Shown: positions 17,227 through 26,510, counted from the stretch's first letter. The stretch: DNA of 64,000 bases from JBFMFH01 sp040752275 (GCA_040752275.1 JBFMFH010000017.1:12556-76555); one strand, 5' to 3'. The notes: a model not told the origin generated them from the sequence alone. Translations and numbers: made by a program.

Positions 17227-18735
17227 CTAGGCGGCCGGCACCGTCAGGCCCGGCATCGGCTTTGCCGAGAACAGGCGCCGGCAGGGCGCGGCAATCCACC
17301 GGGACCACCGTACGGATCGCGAGACGCGTCCGCTGTCGGTCGTGATCCCCGTGTTGGCGTACATCTGCCGGTACAGCTTCGACAGCATGATGAAGGCCAG
17401 CCGCCCCCGCACTGTCGGCACACACCTCGAACGGCGCCAGATCGCGGGCAACCTGTAGAACCGGTCCCAGGTCGTCTGCGTCCGCGTCCGGATCTCCTCC
17501 GGCGTCATCAGCGGATGGTGCGTGTAGATGTGCGGCCGCTCGTTCCTGGGGATCAGCCAGTGGCGGCTGTACGGGATGCCGTTCACGTTCTGGCCCTTGG
17601 CGTCCGAGTCTCGGGCCCAGCGCTCGAAGTCGATCGTCCCGGGATAGGGTGTCAGCATCACGAACTGGGCGAAGGCGATTCCCGACTTGAGCGCAAGCTC
17701 GGCCGTCGCGTCGAAGGTCTCCGGCTTGTCACTCGGCAGGCCGAAGATGAACGAGCCGAGCACCTGGACGCCGTGCTTCCGGAACGCCTGCAGCCGCTCG
17801 ACGAGCTCCTCGCCGGCCAGGTTGAATCCCTTGTAGATGTCCTTCAGGCCCTCGGCCGTGATCGCCTCGACGCCCACCAACGCGCCGCGGATGCGGGCCA
17901 TGCGCATGGCGTCGAGGAACTGGGGATCCTCGGCGGCCTCCATGGTGATCTGCGTGAAGAAGTTCATGTCGCTCGGCAGCCGGGCCAGCCGGCGCATGAA
18001 CTCCATCCGCTCCTCACGCATGGCCTTGAGCTCGTTGAAGTGCGTCTTGTCGGCCCGGCGCGCCGCCGCCGCCAGGTCACCGAGTGTCACCGGGTAGAAG
18101 TTGTCATCGGCCAACGCCACGAAGCGGAACCCCCGCCGCCGCAGATCGACGATCTCCTCGATGAGCACGTCGTTGCGCCGCTGCCGGGGTTGCTGTCCGT
18201 CGGTTCGCCACACGGAGCAGAACGAGCAGTGCTTCGGGCACCCGCGGACGGTCTGGACCGACGCCCACATGTACCGGCCCGGCTGCAGGAGATCCCAGCG
18301 TGCTGGCACCATGGCGTCCCCGGGGACGCGTCCCGCGTCGTACACCCGCGCGGGGCGGCCTTCCGCGCAGTCTCTTACCACTGCCGGCCAGATCAGGTCC
18401 CCATCGCCCTTGACGACCGCGTGGGCCGCGCCGATCTCATGTGGCTCCTCCGGGAACAGGGTGGCATGGATGCCTCCGTACACGACCCAGGCACCGCGTG
18501 CCCGGCAGGCCTTCCCCACTTCATAGCCCCGCAGCGTGTTGCCAGTGTGGATGCCGATGCCGACGACGTCGCCGGCTTGCACGGCCGAGACATCGAACGG
18601 CTCGAGCGTTTCATCGACGAGGATCGGATCGCCTGCCTCCGGAGGCGTGGCGGAAGCAAGCACGAACAGCCACCGCGGCGTAATGACGGCGACACCAAAC
18701 GAGACATGGCTGGGGTTCACGAGGAAGACGCGCAT
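17227..18735 (-). CDS. B12-binding-domain radical SAM protein
   Basis: 502 residues from ATG 18735. The N-terminal 150 residues form a cobalamin-binding-like domain (MRVFLVNPSHVSFGVAV, VGIGIHTGNT, VVYGGIHATLFPEE). The radical SAM core follows with RGCPKHCSFC (Cys-x3-Cys-x2-Cys for the [4Fe-4S] cluster), then FVALADDNFYP, LVGVEAIT and GSFIFGLPSDKPETF. The C-terminal 130 residues are an HTH-free family-specific extension. Such BchE/HpnP-like enzymes methylate or cyclise unactivated carbons in membrane lipids, pigments or peptides; substrate cannot be assigned. The frame stays open to 19392 but that segment is antisense to blaR1. The start lies 22 bp after the blaR1 stop, so it may share its transcript. 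Confidence 0.85.
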   Translation of the reverse strand: MRVFLVNPSHVSFGVAVITPRWLFVLASATPPEAGDPILVDETLEPFDVSAVQAGDVVGIGIHTGNTLRGYEVGKACRARGAWVVYGGIHATLFPEEPHEIGAAHAVVKGDGDLIWPAVVRDCAEGRPARVYDAGRVPGDAMVPARWDLLQPGRYMWASVQTVRGCPKHCSFCSVWRTDGQQPRQRRNDVLIEEIVDLRRRGFRFVALADDNFYPVTLGDLAAAARRADKTHFNELKAMREERMEFMRRLARLPSDMNFFTQITMEAAEDPQFLDAMRMARIRGALVGVEAITAEGLKDIYKGFNLAGEELVERLQAFRKHGVQVLGSFIFGLPSDKPETFDATAELALKSGIAFAQFVMLTPYPGTIDFERWARDSDAKGQNVNGIPYSRHWLIPRNERPHIYTHHPLMTPEEIRTRTQTTWDRFYRLPAIWRRSRCVPTVRGRLAFIMLSKLYRQMYANTGITTDSGRVSRSVRWSRWIAAPCRRLFSAKPMPGLTVPAA

Positions 18736-18757
18736 CGATTGGGCTCCGGATACTGGT

Positions 18758-20245
18758 CTACGGTGCAAACGGATTCGAGAACACTCCACCCACTCTTCTG
18801 AAGAACGAGGCGGTCGACCGCCCTGCGGCCGCAGCACCGTCCCCGAGTTTCCCCGCGGCACCGGAGGCCTTCGACCACCAGGCCGAATCACCGGCATCAT
18901 GCAGGCGCGAGGACTGCGACAGGGAGGGACTGGGCGCCATGAGCAGGTCGCCGGCCTCCCTGGCGTGCGGAGGCGGCAGGAACACGGGGTCCAGTGCGGC
19001 CTGTTCGAGACGTGACTCTGCGGCCGGTCGGACGCGACCGGCCTCTGCAGATGGCGCCGGCACCGCCAAGTCCCTCGCCTCAGCACCCGGCGGCGGCAAC
19101 CGACGCTGACCATCCACCGCAGCGGCCTCGCCCGGACGTTCGAGCGCGGCGCGGGCAGGGGGTCCGGCCGCCGGATCCGCAGGCACCCTCCGCTGGGTGC
19201 TCGCAGGCCTCGCAGCCGTCGTGCGAACGCTGAGGACGGCCTCCGGCGGCCCTGGAGGCGCAGCCTGCGGCCCACCGCCGTCGACGACGAGGGGAGGCAT
19301 GGAGAGAACAGCGACTCCGACGATCCCCGCCACCATCGGCGCGAACCCAAGGGCAGCCTGGGAGAGCCGGACGCTCGGCCTCGTTCGTACATCGATCGCC
19401 CGCGCCACTCGGCGCGAGAGCACGCGTCGCGACCCGACTATGGCCGCGACCAATCGGTCCTGCGCATGGTGGGCACGGAGCGCCGCTACCGTGGTCAGGC
19501 ACCTCGCGTAAGCTACCGGCTCCGACGTCAGCCGGATGACCCAGTCGTCGCAGGCCATCTCACGAGCCACCGACAGTCCACGGCTCACCCAGTGAACGGC
19601 CGGGTTGATCCACATCAGCCCGGCCAGTACCTGTTCGGCCAGGACGGTCCAGTCGTCGCGACGGCGGACGTGTGCGAGTTCATGGAGCAGCACCTGTTCG
19701 AGATCGGACCCTTCGAGCCGTTCCGCCTGAAGGCGCGGAACCGCAATCGCCGGCCGCCCAAAACCCAGCGTCGCCGGGCCCTGGATACCGTCGCACCAGC
19801 AGAAACGGGCTCGCCGCCCTTCGCGGGCTGCCGCCCAGAGGCGCGTGTTCGCGCGAAGGTCCCCGCCCGACATGACGACGCAGGAGCGTTTCAACCCGCG
19901 AATGCGACGGACCTGCCAACACATCCGCACCGCATGCCAGGCGGAACCGGCCGCCCAGACGAACAGGACCGCAGGAAGAACCCACGCTGGCATGAGCGGC
20001 AGTTCGAGCGGGCTCATGGTCGGAAGAGGGCGGGCACCAGTCGGCGCGGCCGCAGCGCTCATCGGACTTGTGTCGCCGCCGGCACCAAGGCCCGCCAGGG
20101 CGAACGCCGCGATGCACGCCAGGGCACACTGCCAGACCACGTGCTGCACGGCCGGCCTCAGACGCCGGGCGCCCAGGCGGCCCGCCACCGCGGCCAGCGC
20201 GGCGATGCCCAGGCTTTGCACGGTCCAGAGGATCACCCAGGCCAT
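18758..20245 (-). CDS. M56-family BlaR1/MecR1-like membrane antirepressor
   Basis: 495 residues from ATG 20245. Hydrophobic spans at about residues 5-25, 35-55 and 85-110 precede a cytoplasmic zinc-protease loop with LLHELAHVRRRDDW (HExxH) and REMACDDWV. A further span near residue 285 leads into a Pro/Ala-rich C-terminus without any penicillin-binding-like sensor domain, so beta-lactams need not be the signal. The family senses an extracellular cue and inactivates the partner BlaI repressor. The gene follows blaI by 2 bp, the standard two-gene arrangement. Confidence 0.86.
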   Translation of the reverse strand: MAWVILWTVQSLGIAALAAVAGRLGARRLRPAVQHVVWQCALACIAAFALAGLGAGGDTSPMSAAAAPTGARPLPTMSPLELPLMPAWVLPAVLFVWAAGSAWHAVRMCWQVRRIRGLKRSCVVMSGGDLRANTRLWAAAREGRRARFCWCDGIQGPATLGFGRPAIAVPRLQAERLEGSDLEQVLLHELAHVRRRDDWTVLAEQVLAGLMWINPAVHWVSRGLSVAREMACDDWVIRLTSEPVAYARCLTTVAALRAHHAQDRLVAAIVGSRRVLSRRVARAIDVRTRPSVRLSQAALGFAPMVAGIVGVAVLSMPPLVVDGGGPQAAPPGPPEAVLSVRTTAARPASTQRRVPADPAAGPPARAALERPGEAAAVDGQRRLPPPGAEARDLAVPAPSAEAGRVRPAAESRLEQAALDPVFLPPPHAREAGDLLMAPSPSLSQSSRLHDAGDSAWWSKASGAAGKLGDGAAAAGRSTASFFRRVGGVFSNPFAP

Positions 20246-20247
20246 GG

Positions 20248-20631
20248 TCACCGTCCCTCGCGGCGGCCGACGAGGTCTTGAAGTTCCGCCAGTTCCTTGC
20301 GATCGACCTGTCGGTCTTCGAGGAGGCTCAGCACGAGCGTGTGGGGCGAGTTGTCGAAGAACCGGTCCAGCACGTAACGCAGGGCGCTGCGGCGCGCCTG
20401 TGACTCGTCGATGAGGGGTTCGAACACGAAGGCGCGGCCCACCTTGCGGTGCTGCACATAGCCCTTCGCCTCGAGAATCCGCATCATGGTCTGCACGGTA
20501 TTGTAGGCGGGACTGCGGCGGGCGCCCAGATTGTCCATGACGTCGGCAACGGTGGAGGCTCCGCGGGACCACAGCACCCGCATCAGCCTCAACTCGCCGT
20601 CTGTCAGTGTGGCCGACCGCTTCCGGCCCAT
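20248..20631 (-). CDS. BlaI/MecI/CopY-family transcriptional repressor
   Basis: 127 residues. A winged-helix domain covers residues 8-80 with LTDGELRLMRVLWSRG, VADVMDNL and AYNTVQTMMRILEAKGYV, the recognition helix and wing of this family; the C-terminal 45 residues form the dimerisation helices. It lies 2 bp ahead of the BlaR1-like gene. A strong sigma70-type promoter and a palindromic operator sit just upstream, indicating autoregulation; the same operator precedes the exported-protein gene at 16961. Confidence 0.92.
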   Translation of the reverse strand: MGRKRSATLTDGELRLMRVLWSRGASTVADVMDNLGARRSPAYNTVQTMMRILEAKGYVQHRKVGRAFVFEPLIDESQARRSALRYVLDRFFDNSPHTLVLSLLEDRQVDRKELAELQDLVGRREGR

Positions 20632-20654
20632 TGGCGCCCCCCGGCCCCAGAAAT

Positions 20655-20707
20655 CCTAATGAATTCGGACTCGACACTAATCTACGCGCGCTGCTGGCGC
20701 CTGTCAA
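20655..20707 (-). promoter_or_regulatory. blaI promoter and operator
   Basis: Read on the minus strand, TTGACA (20707-20702) and TAGATT (20684-20679) are separated by exactly 17 bp, a near-consensus sigma70 promoter. A palindrome, CCTAATGAATTCGG on the plus strand (20655-20668), falls just after the expected transcription start and 24 bp before the blaI start codon, where a bound repressor would block initiation. Confidence 0.7.
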
Positions 20708-20768
20708 CTAATTTTTTCGGAGTTCGCGGCAATCTCCCTTGCTTCCCGTGTCCCCTTGCACTCCCGCT

Positions 20769-21377
20769 CTAGATCGGGGTTGTCCGCATGGTGGAAGGGG
20801 CGGTACCCAAGTCCCGGCAGATCGTCCAGCGGTGGCAGCCGGCGACATGATCGTTCACCATGCCGGTCGCCTGCATGTGCGCGTAGCAGATGGTCGAGCC
20901 TACGAACGTGAACCCGCGCTGCCGCAGGTCCCGGCTCAGCGCGTCGGACCCGGGCGTTCGGGCCGGGATCTCCTTCATCGCCTTCCAGGTGTTCGTCACC
21001 GGCCGCCCGCCGACGAACCGCCACACGTAGGCATCGAAGGAGCCGAACTCCCCCTGTACAACCAGGAACCGGCGGGCGTTGTTGACGGCCGAAGCGATCT
21101 TCAGCTGGTTGCGGACGATCCCCGGGTTCTTCAGCAGGCGCTCGATACGCGCCGGCGTGTATCGTGCCACTCGGGCGGGGTCGAACCCGTCGAACGCGTC
21201 GCGGTACGCCTCGCGCTTGCGCAGGATCGTGATCCAGCTGAGGCCGGCCTGGGCGCCTTCGAGCACCAGCATCTCGAACAGACGCCGGTCGTCGTGAAGG
21301 GGCACACCCCACTCCTGATCGTGATACGCCACGTACAGTGGGTCGGTGCCCGCCCATGCGCATCGAATCGGTTCCAT
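20769..21377 (-). CDS. tag: DNA-3-methyladenine glycosylase I
   Basis: 202 residues, the normal length. It starts like E. coli Tag (RCAWAGTDPLYVAYHDQEWG) and contains LFEMLVLEGAQAGLSWITIL, NPGIVRNQLKI and FVGSTICYAHMQATGMVNDH, covering the alkyl-base pocket and the C-terminal zinc-binding Cys/His residues. The enzyme excises 3-methyladenine from alkylated DNA. GGAGG precedes ATG 21377. It ends 137 bp before blaI with no clear terminator. Confidence 0.95.
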   Translation of the reverse strand: MEPIRCAWAGTDPLYVAYHDQEWGVPLHDDRRLFEMLVLEGAQAGLSWITILRKREAYRDAFDGFDPARVARYTPARIERLLKNPGIVRNQLKIASAVNNARRFLVVQGEFGSFDAYVWRFVGGRPVTNTWKAMKEIPARTPGSDALSRDLRQRGFTFVGSTICYAHMQATGMVNDHVAGCHRWTICRDLGTAPSTMRTTPI

Positions 21378-21423
21378 CGTTCTCCTCCCGGCGTACTCTG
21401 CGAGCCTCGGGCCTCGACGTACG

Positions 21424-22593
21424 TCACGGGGTCGTGCGTTCGGTGATCGCCCAGCCGCGCCTTCGTCCTTCGCTGACGATGAGTTCTCCCGGGACGCGTT
21501 CGACGGCGACGACGCCCGCAGGCAATCGCCGCCTCACGGCGAGTCCGGCGATGATGGCCGCGTGCCACCCCGTGAGGCGCTGCATCGCCGTGAAGCCCGT
21601 GACCTCGTCGTATCGATCAACGAGTTCGATCGTCACCGAAGCCGCCCTCTGCCTGCGCATGCCGGACGCAGTCACCCGCATCACGCACACATCGCGCACC
21701 AGCGTGCCGGCCGAACCGATTCGGGGTTCGAGCAGCGCGTGGAAGAGGTCACGTGGCACGACGTCCACGTCACCGGCCCTCACGCGTTCGAGCCCGAGCA
21801 GGCCGAGTTCCTGATAGGCCTTGAAGCGTGCGCAGTGTCCCGGGTAGCGCAGCGTCTTGTTTTCGAGGCGGTCCAGCCTTCCCTGCCAGGTCCACGGAGC
21901 GGTTGACAGGCCGCCGGAGGTGACGAAGGCCTCGAGACGGCCCACGGGTGGGGCGAACTCGAGTTCTTCGAGGTCGGCAAAGCAGGGCACGGCGGTGACC
22001 TGCCCGTTTCGCAGGAAGTGCGCGGCGCCGTCGTACTCGTTTGTCAGACCGCTCATCGCAAAGGTCGACTGGAAGTCCCACGGCGGGTTCGGGTGCTGCG
22101 GCAGACCGCCATCCCAGATGCGGACCTCACGCGGCTCGTCCAGTTGGGCCATCGTGTACGCGGCAAGAGAGACGTTGAGCCCTGGCCCCATGCCGCAGTC
22201 GGGGACGATTGTGGCACCGCGTGATCGCGCCACGGCATCGAAGGCATGTTGGGACCGCACGATATCGGTGTTGCCGCCGAGGTCGCACAGATGAACGCCG
22301 AACTCAGCCGCGATGCGCGTAAGGCCCAGGTTGACCCCGTAGTGGGCCGCACTCAGGATCGCGTCGGCGCCCCGGACGAGGCTGGCCATCCTCGTCCCGT
22401 CGCGTGCATCCCCCTGCTGGGCGCTCGCGATGTTGCGACCCGTGAGCCGGTTGGTTGCGGCGGCCGCCTGCCGCGCGTTCTCCTCGCTGGCATCGACGAA
22501 GAGCAGGTGCCGGGCCTCACCGAGAACGGCGAGATCGTATGCCGCCGCCACACCCTGGCGGCCTGCTCCAATGACGACATAGGTATAGGACAT
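21424..22593 (-). CDS. Saccharopine dehydrogenase-like NAD(P) oxidoreductase
   Basis: 389 residues from ATG 22593 (GGTGA upstream). The N-terminus is a Rossmann fold, MSYTYVVIGAGRQGVAAAYDLA, followed by LSAAHYGVNLGLTRIAAEFGVHLCDLGGN and IVPDCGMGPGLNVSLA, features of the saccharopine dehydrogenase/lysine 6-dehydrogenase family. The C-terminal domain has GRLEAFVTSGGLSTAP and a lysine-dehydrogenase-like FTAMQRLTGWHAAIIA. It probably oxidises or condenses an amino acid such as lysine, though the substrate is uncertain. Its leader contains two strong hairpins (22610-22684). Confidence 0.82.
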   Translation of the reverse strand: MSYTYVVIGAGRQGVAAAYDLAVLGEARHLLFVDASEENARQAAAATNRLTGRNIASAQQGDARDGTRMASLVRGADAILSAAHYGVNLGLTRIAAEFGVHLCDLGGNTDIVRSQHAFDAVARSRGATIVPDCGMGPGLNVSLAAYTMAQLDEPREVRIWDGGLPQHPNPPWDFQSTFAMSGLTNEYDGAAHFLRNGQVTAVPCFADLEELEFAPPVGRLEAFVTSGGLSTAPWTWQGRLDRLENKTLRYPGHCARFKAYQELGLLGLERVRAGDVDVVPRDLFHALLEPRIGSAGTLVRDVCVMRVTASGMRRQRAASVTIELVDRYDEVTGFTAMQRLTGWHAAIIAGLAVRRRLPAGVVAVERVPGELIVSEGRRRGWAITERTTP

Positions 22594-22609
22594 GCTCACC
22601 CCCGGGAAC

Positions 22610-22684
22610 ACTCCCGCTCACCCGCTCACGAGCGGGAGTAGACCGTAATCACTCCGGGATCACTCCCGTTGTAGAGCGGGAGTG
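22610..22684. repeat. Two CTCCCG/CGGGAG hairpins in a leader region
   Basis: Perfect inverted repeat ACTCCCGCTC (22610-22619) with GAGCGGGAGT (22630-22639), then CACTCCCG (22661-22668) with CGGGAGTG (22677-22684). They sit immediately upstream of the saccharopine-dehydrogenase-like gene, so would form stem-loops in its leader or act as DNA dyads. Related CGGGAG dyads occur at 63598-63670. The rest of the 248-bp gap (to 22841) shows nothing else I can name. Confidence 0.6.
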
Positions 22685-22841
22685 CTTTGGAGAGAGAGTG
22701 CCCGGAGGTCACAGGCCGGCGCTGAGGGTGCAGAGTCGCCCGGGAGTCCACCGCGCGCGGTGCCGGGCGTCTGCCATGTCCGTTCGCATCGTTGGAGTCA
22801 ACGGTCTACCCGCCTGTGGACCGCGCCGTCCCCCCACAGCG

Positions 22842-25046
22842 TTACCTCCCTCGCAAGGGGTAGCTGGGTTCGTCGGGAATGACGATCCGGGTGAGGGCGT
22901 CGGCCGCGCGGTCCTTTGCGAGACGTGAGCCGGTCAGGCACCCGTCCAGCTTGCCTCGCATCCGCAGGAAGGGCTCGAGCCCGGCGGTGGACGCACACGG
23001 ACCGGCCTTGGCCGGGTGGGTTCCATCCGTTTCGATGACATCGCTGTAGAAACGGGCCGTGGCCCCGATGCCGGGAATGAGCTCGTCCAGACCCTCCAGC
23101 TCATCTGCCACGAAGCACGACGCACACCCGGCCTCATCCCACGCGGGATGACGGCGATACCCGAAGATGAGTTCAGCGCAAATGCGCCCGACCTCGCTCG
23201 AGGCGCGGGCCGACTGCACGTGGCAGAGGTCGGTCATGAGCGCAAGCAGTCCGGAGCGCGGCGTCCCCGTCGCTTCGCCGGCCAGACTCGCACGTTCGAG
23301 TTCCAGGACGTCGAGCGTCTGCTGGCGGGCGGCGAGCATCCAGCTCAAGCCGTCCGCGAGGGCGAAACTGACGGCCTGCCGCGAGCCCTGGTAGAGCTTC
23401 CGCCCGTCGGCATCCGTCGCCCGCTGCAGATACCGCAGCACCCAGAGCCACATCTGCATGGCCGAGGCGAGCGTGCAGGCGCCAGTGCCGGGCCGGTCCG
23501 ACGCGATCAGTCGCATGTCGGCGGCCCAACTCCGGAACTGCGTCAGGAACAGCTCGCCGGTCATGGTGCTGGCAAGCTGCGCCCGATGTACGGCTTCCGG
23601 CCCCTCGTAGGTCGCCTCGAGCTGCGTATCCATCCACTTGTAGCCGAGGAAGCCGGGGCAGTCCTCGGTGATGCCGAAACCGCCCATCAAACTGACCGCC
23701 TCGCGCATCATGGCCGCGCCGTGGCCCGTGTTCCACAGCTTGACCGCGGGCCCGACCACATCGGCCACGGCGTCGAGGAGCACAAACTCGACGAGGGGGT
23801 TCCGCGCCAGCTCCTGGTGCCTCGCCTGGTTGCGCCTCTCGGGCGGCCGCGCGCACTCGCTCAGGTATTCGAACGCGTCGCGCTCGACCTTCGCCAGCGC
23901 CCGCGCCTCGCCTCGCCCGCGTCCGATCCCCTGACCGGCGAGGGCTGCGTCCTTCTTCCGTGCGAGCGGATCCAGCCGATCGAACAGCCGTACCGCCTCG
24001 AAGCCGATCGCGGCCGCGGCTTCGCCCGCCGCCCAGACATCGACGACGCGGTGCAGCACGTCCTCACGCTGCTGCAGTCCCAGCTCGTGGCGCGGCGAGC
24101 CCGGTTCGACCGCATCGCTGCCGCGGAACCGGTGGCGGTGGTAACGGATGAGAGGCTCGATGGCGGACAGCAGCTTGGCCGCGGTCATCAAGCCGACGAC
24201 GGGCCTGGTCCGCCGGAAGATCGCGTCGATCACCTCGAGGTGGGAGCACGCCGGTACGATCGTGCCGGCGCTGATCGTGTACCCTCCCACGATTCGGCTG
24301 GCCGGCACACGAAGGCTGAAGATGGGATCGCGTGTCGACGACAGCTGTTGCACCAGCTTCCGGGCCGTGGCACCTCGATCGAACACGCCCGCGTCGCTCT
24401 CGTCCAGGATGACCAGACAGCTGCCTTTGATACGTGGGTCTGCCGAGTCGACGGCTGCGGTGACGAAGTCGGCTGCGTCCATACCCGTGATGTAGCGTCC
24501 GCGCTTGTCAATCTGCAGGATTGGCTCCTGGCCGTCATTCCACTCGGCGACGCGCGCCTTGCCCCCGAGCAGGGCCGTTTCGACGCCTGCATACGGAAGG
24601 GGCTCGGTGAGGGCGAATGCGCCTCGCCGGGGCCGGGCCTGCCCTCCCGACTGCGAAGGTCCGGCGACCCGCAGGTAGGTCTCGCGCTGTTCGCGTGTGC
24701 CCTGCTGGGCGATGGGCAGCAGCGCCAGGACCCCGGCGAGGTTCGATGTCGCCGCGCCGGCGTCGACCCACGCCAGTTCGAACGCGACCAGGCCGAGCGC
24801 CAGGTTGTCCGACGCCCCGGTCTCGCCGCCGAGACCCACTCGACTCAGACCCGCCTCGTCGAAGGCCTCCAACAGGTCCGCCTTCTCTCTCGTCCACTCG
24901 AGCGAGTGGCGCCCCCCTGCCGCAACCAACCTCGCGACGGGCCCGCGCGCAACTGCCCTCGCGGTCTCGATCAGCTTCTGCAGGTCGGGACGGTCGGCAA
25001 GTCGCCACAGGACCTGTCGGACGTCGTCACCAGGCAAGGTCAGCAT
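22842..25046 (-). CDS. Acyl-CoA dehydrogenase family protein, large form
   Basis: 734 residues from ATG 25046. The N-terminal half has GVALTEP-like FALTEPLPYAG and a middle beta-domain (GRYITGMDAADFVTAAV, GSCLVILDE). The C-terminal alpha-domain contains KLWNTGHGAAMMREAVSLMG, GGFGITEDCPGFLGYKWMD and QLEATYEGPEAVHRAQL, the acyl-CoA dehydrogenase FAD/substrate region with a likely catalytic Glu. It is longer than standard enzymes (380-600 residues), with an extra C-terminal helical region. It is likely a flavoprotein of fatty or branched acyl-CoA oxidation. The frame stays open to 26525 but that part is antisense to an aldo/keto reductase. Confidence 0.82.
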   Translation of the reverse strand: MLTLPGDDVRQVLWRLADRPDLQKLIETARAVARGPVARLVAAGGRHSLEWTREKADLLEAFDEAGLSRVGLGGETGASDNLALGLVAFELAWVDAGAATSNLAGVLALLPIAQQGTREQRETYLRVAGPSQSGGQARPRRGAFALTEPLPYAGVETALLGGKARVAEWNDGQEPILQIDKRGRYITGMDAADFVTAAVDSADPRIKGSCLVILDESDAGVFDRGATARKLVQQLSSTRDPIFSLRVPASRIVGGYTISAGTIVPACSHLEVIDAIFRRTRPVVGLMTAAKLLSAIEPLIRYHRHRFRGSDAVEPGSPRHELGLQQREDVLHRVVDVWAAGEAAAAIGFEAVRLFDRLDPLARKKDAALAGQGIGRGRGEARALAKVERDAFEYLSECARPPERRNQARHQELARNPLVEFVLLDAVADVVGPAVKLWNTGHGAAMMREAVSLMGGFGITEDCPGFLGYKWMDTQLEATYEGPEAVHRAQLASTMTGELFLTQFRSWAADMRLIASDRPGTGACTLASAMQMWLWVLRYLQRATDADGRKLYQGSRQAVSFALADGLSWMLAARQQTLDVLELERASLAGEATGTPRSGLLALMTDLCHVQSARASSEVGRICAELIFGYRRHPAWDEAGCASCFVADELEGLDELIPGIGATARFYSDVIETDGTHPAKAGPCASTAGLEPFLRMRGKLDGCLTGSRLAKDRAADALTRIVIPDEPSYPLRGR

Positions 25047-25523
25047 TCGGACAGTCCTTTCTGGCCAGGGTCGGGCGGGCGTGGACGTCTGGCAGAAGTC
25101 CTTCAAGTACCCCTGTTCGGAGAGGTTTGTCAATGGGAGGAGCAGGGATCGGTAAGGGACCAGGGACCAGGGACCGCGGACCGGATGCGCCCAGTCCCCG
25201 TCCGGGGCCCGGGCAAGCAAACAGCGCACGAGCGATACCGGGGCCGACGGTTCTATCTGCCGCGAACCTCGTCGGCCCGCTAGTGGCGGCGTGCGACGAT
25301 CTCCAGCACCTCGGTGCGGTTCCCGAGGCGTGCCGCCCACACGGCCGCATGGCCTCGGACGTTGTTCCTGATCCCCAGCTCGGAGACGGGCCAGTGTCAG
25401 CTGCTGGTCGGCCCGCATCACGACGGAAGCGCCGTTGGCGGGGACGAGATTTGGATTTCTCGCGGTGACGGTGTAACGTGAGGCCGCCGCCCCCGGGCGG
25501 ATTGACCGAGGAGGACACAATCG
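25047..25523. other. Gene-free gap of 477 bp with GGGACCA repeat and a short coding-like remnant
   Basis: Three GGGACCA-type 7-bp units lie at about 25155-25177. On the minus strand, about 25290-25385 can be read as a stop-terminated segment ending in NVRGHAAVWAARLGNRTEVL, which has the feel of an ankyrin or helical-repeat tail, but I cannot connect it to an intact gene. Otherwise only the RBS of the aldo/keto reductase (GAGGAGG, 25508-25514) is clear. Confidence 0.4.
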
Positions 25524-26510
25524 ATGGCCCCAGACGTGACCAGGCGTGAGTTCGTGAAGATCGGCGTGGCTGGCGCCGCGGCGCTTGCGGTGACGCCCCC
25601 ACTCGGCGCGGCGCCCCCGATGCCCGAGAGGCCGTTCGGCAAGACCGGGCACGCCGTCCGGTTGTTCAGCCTCGGCGGCCAGGCCACGCTCGAGAGGCCC
25701 GGTACACGCGACGTGTCGGTGGCCATCATCAACCGGGCCATCGATCTCGGCGTCAACTACATCGACACAGCCGCGGCGTACGGCCGCGGCATCAGCCAGA
25801 CCTACATCGGCGAGGTGATGGCGACTCGCCGCAAGGACGTGTTCCTCGCCACGAAGACACGCAACCGCGAACGCGACGGTGCGCTCCGGGATCTCGAGCA
25901 AAGCCTCAAGCTGCTGCAGACCGATCATGTGGATCTCTGGCAGAACCACAACGTGATGCGCGACGAAGAGGTCGAGCAGATCCTCGGCAAAGGCGGCGCC
26001 CTCGAGGCGATGCTGCAGGCCCGCGATCAGAAGATGATCCGGTTCATCGGCATCACCGGGCACTTCGATCCCGCCGTCCTTGCCAAGGCCATCGAACGCT
26101 ATGCGTTCGACACGGTGCTCATGGCCCTGAATCCGGCGGACAAGCACCGGCTGTCGTTTATCGACGGCCTGCTGCCTCTCGCGAACAGGAAGGGCATGGG
26201 CGTCATCGGCATGAAGATCCCGGCGCGCGGGAGGCTCTTCCGTGAAGGCGGCGTGACCGCCATGAAGGACGCCATGCGCTACGCCATGACCCTGCCGGTG
26301 AGCACGGTCATCGTCGGCTGCGACACCGTCGCACAGCTCGAGGAGAACGTGGCGATCGCGCGGGATTTCGCGCCGATGACACCCGCGGACATGGCCCGGC
26401 TCGAGGGACTGACAGCCGCCTATGAAACGGAGGCGGCGTTCTACAAGAAGGACGCGGCCGGATTCGCGCGCCGCGGCGACGACACGCAGGATCCGGACTT
26501 CGGCGCGTAG
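25524..26510 (+). CDS. Aldo/keto reductase with twin-arginine-type signal
   Basis: 328 residues with a Tat-like N-terminus (TRREFVKIGVAGAAALAV), which predicts export of a folded, cofactor-loaded protein. The barrel has the aldo/keto reductase tetrad region: YIDTAAAYG (Asp and Tyr), LATKT (Lys) and WQNHN (His). The cofactor loop near the C-terminus (STVIVGCDTVAQLEENV) is NADPH-binding-like. Substrate is unknown; Tat-exported family members are common in soil bacteria with large secretomes. A GAGGAGG box supports the ATG at 25524. Confidence 0.87.
   Translation: MAPDVTRREFVKIGVAGAAALAVTPPLGAAPPMPERPFGKTGHAVRLFSLGGQATLERPGTRDVSVAIINRAIDLGVNYIDTAAAYGRGISQTYIGEVMATRRKDVFLATKTRNRERDGALRDLEQSLKLLQTDHVDLWQNHNVMRDEEVEQILGKGGALEAMLQARDQKMIRFIGITGHFDPAVLAKAIERYAFDTVLMALNPADKHRLSFIDGLLPLANRKGMGVIGMKIPARGRLFREGGVTAMKDAMRYAMTLPVSTVIVGCDTVAQLEENVAIARDFAPMTPADMARLEGLTAAYETEAAFYKKDAAGFARRGDDTQDPDFGA

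Noticed and set aside
20685..20701. GC-rich stretch followed by TTTTTT, resembling a terminator after tag
   Set aside because: The stem is weak and the T-run is in the wrong orientation for tag; it overlaps the spacer of the blaI promoter instead.
25290..25385. Ankyrin-like tail on the minus strand
   Set aside because: Too short and not connected to an intact frame; noted only as a possible remnant.
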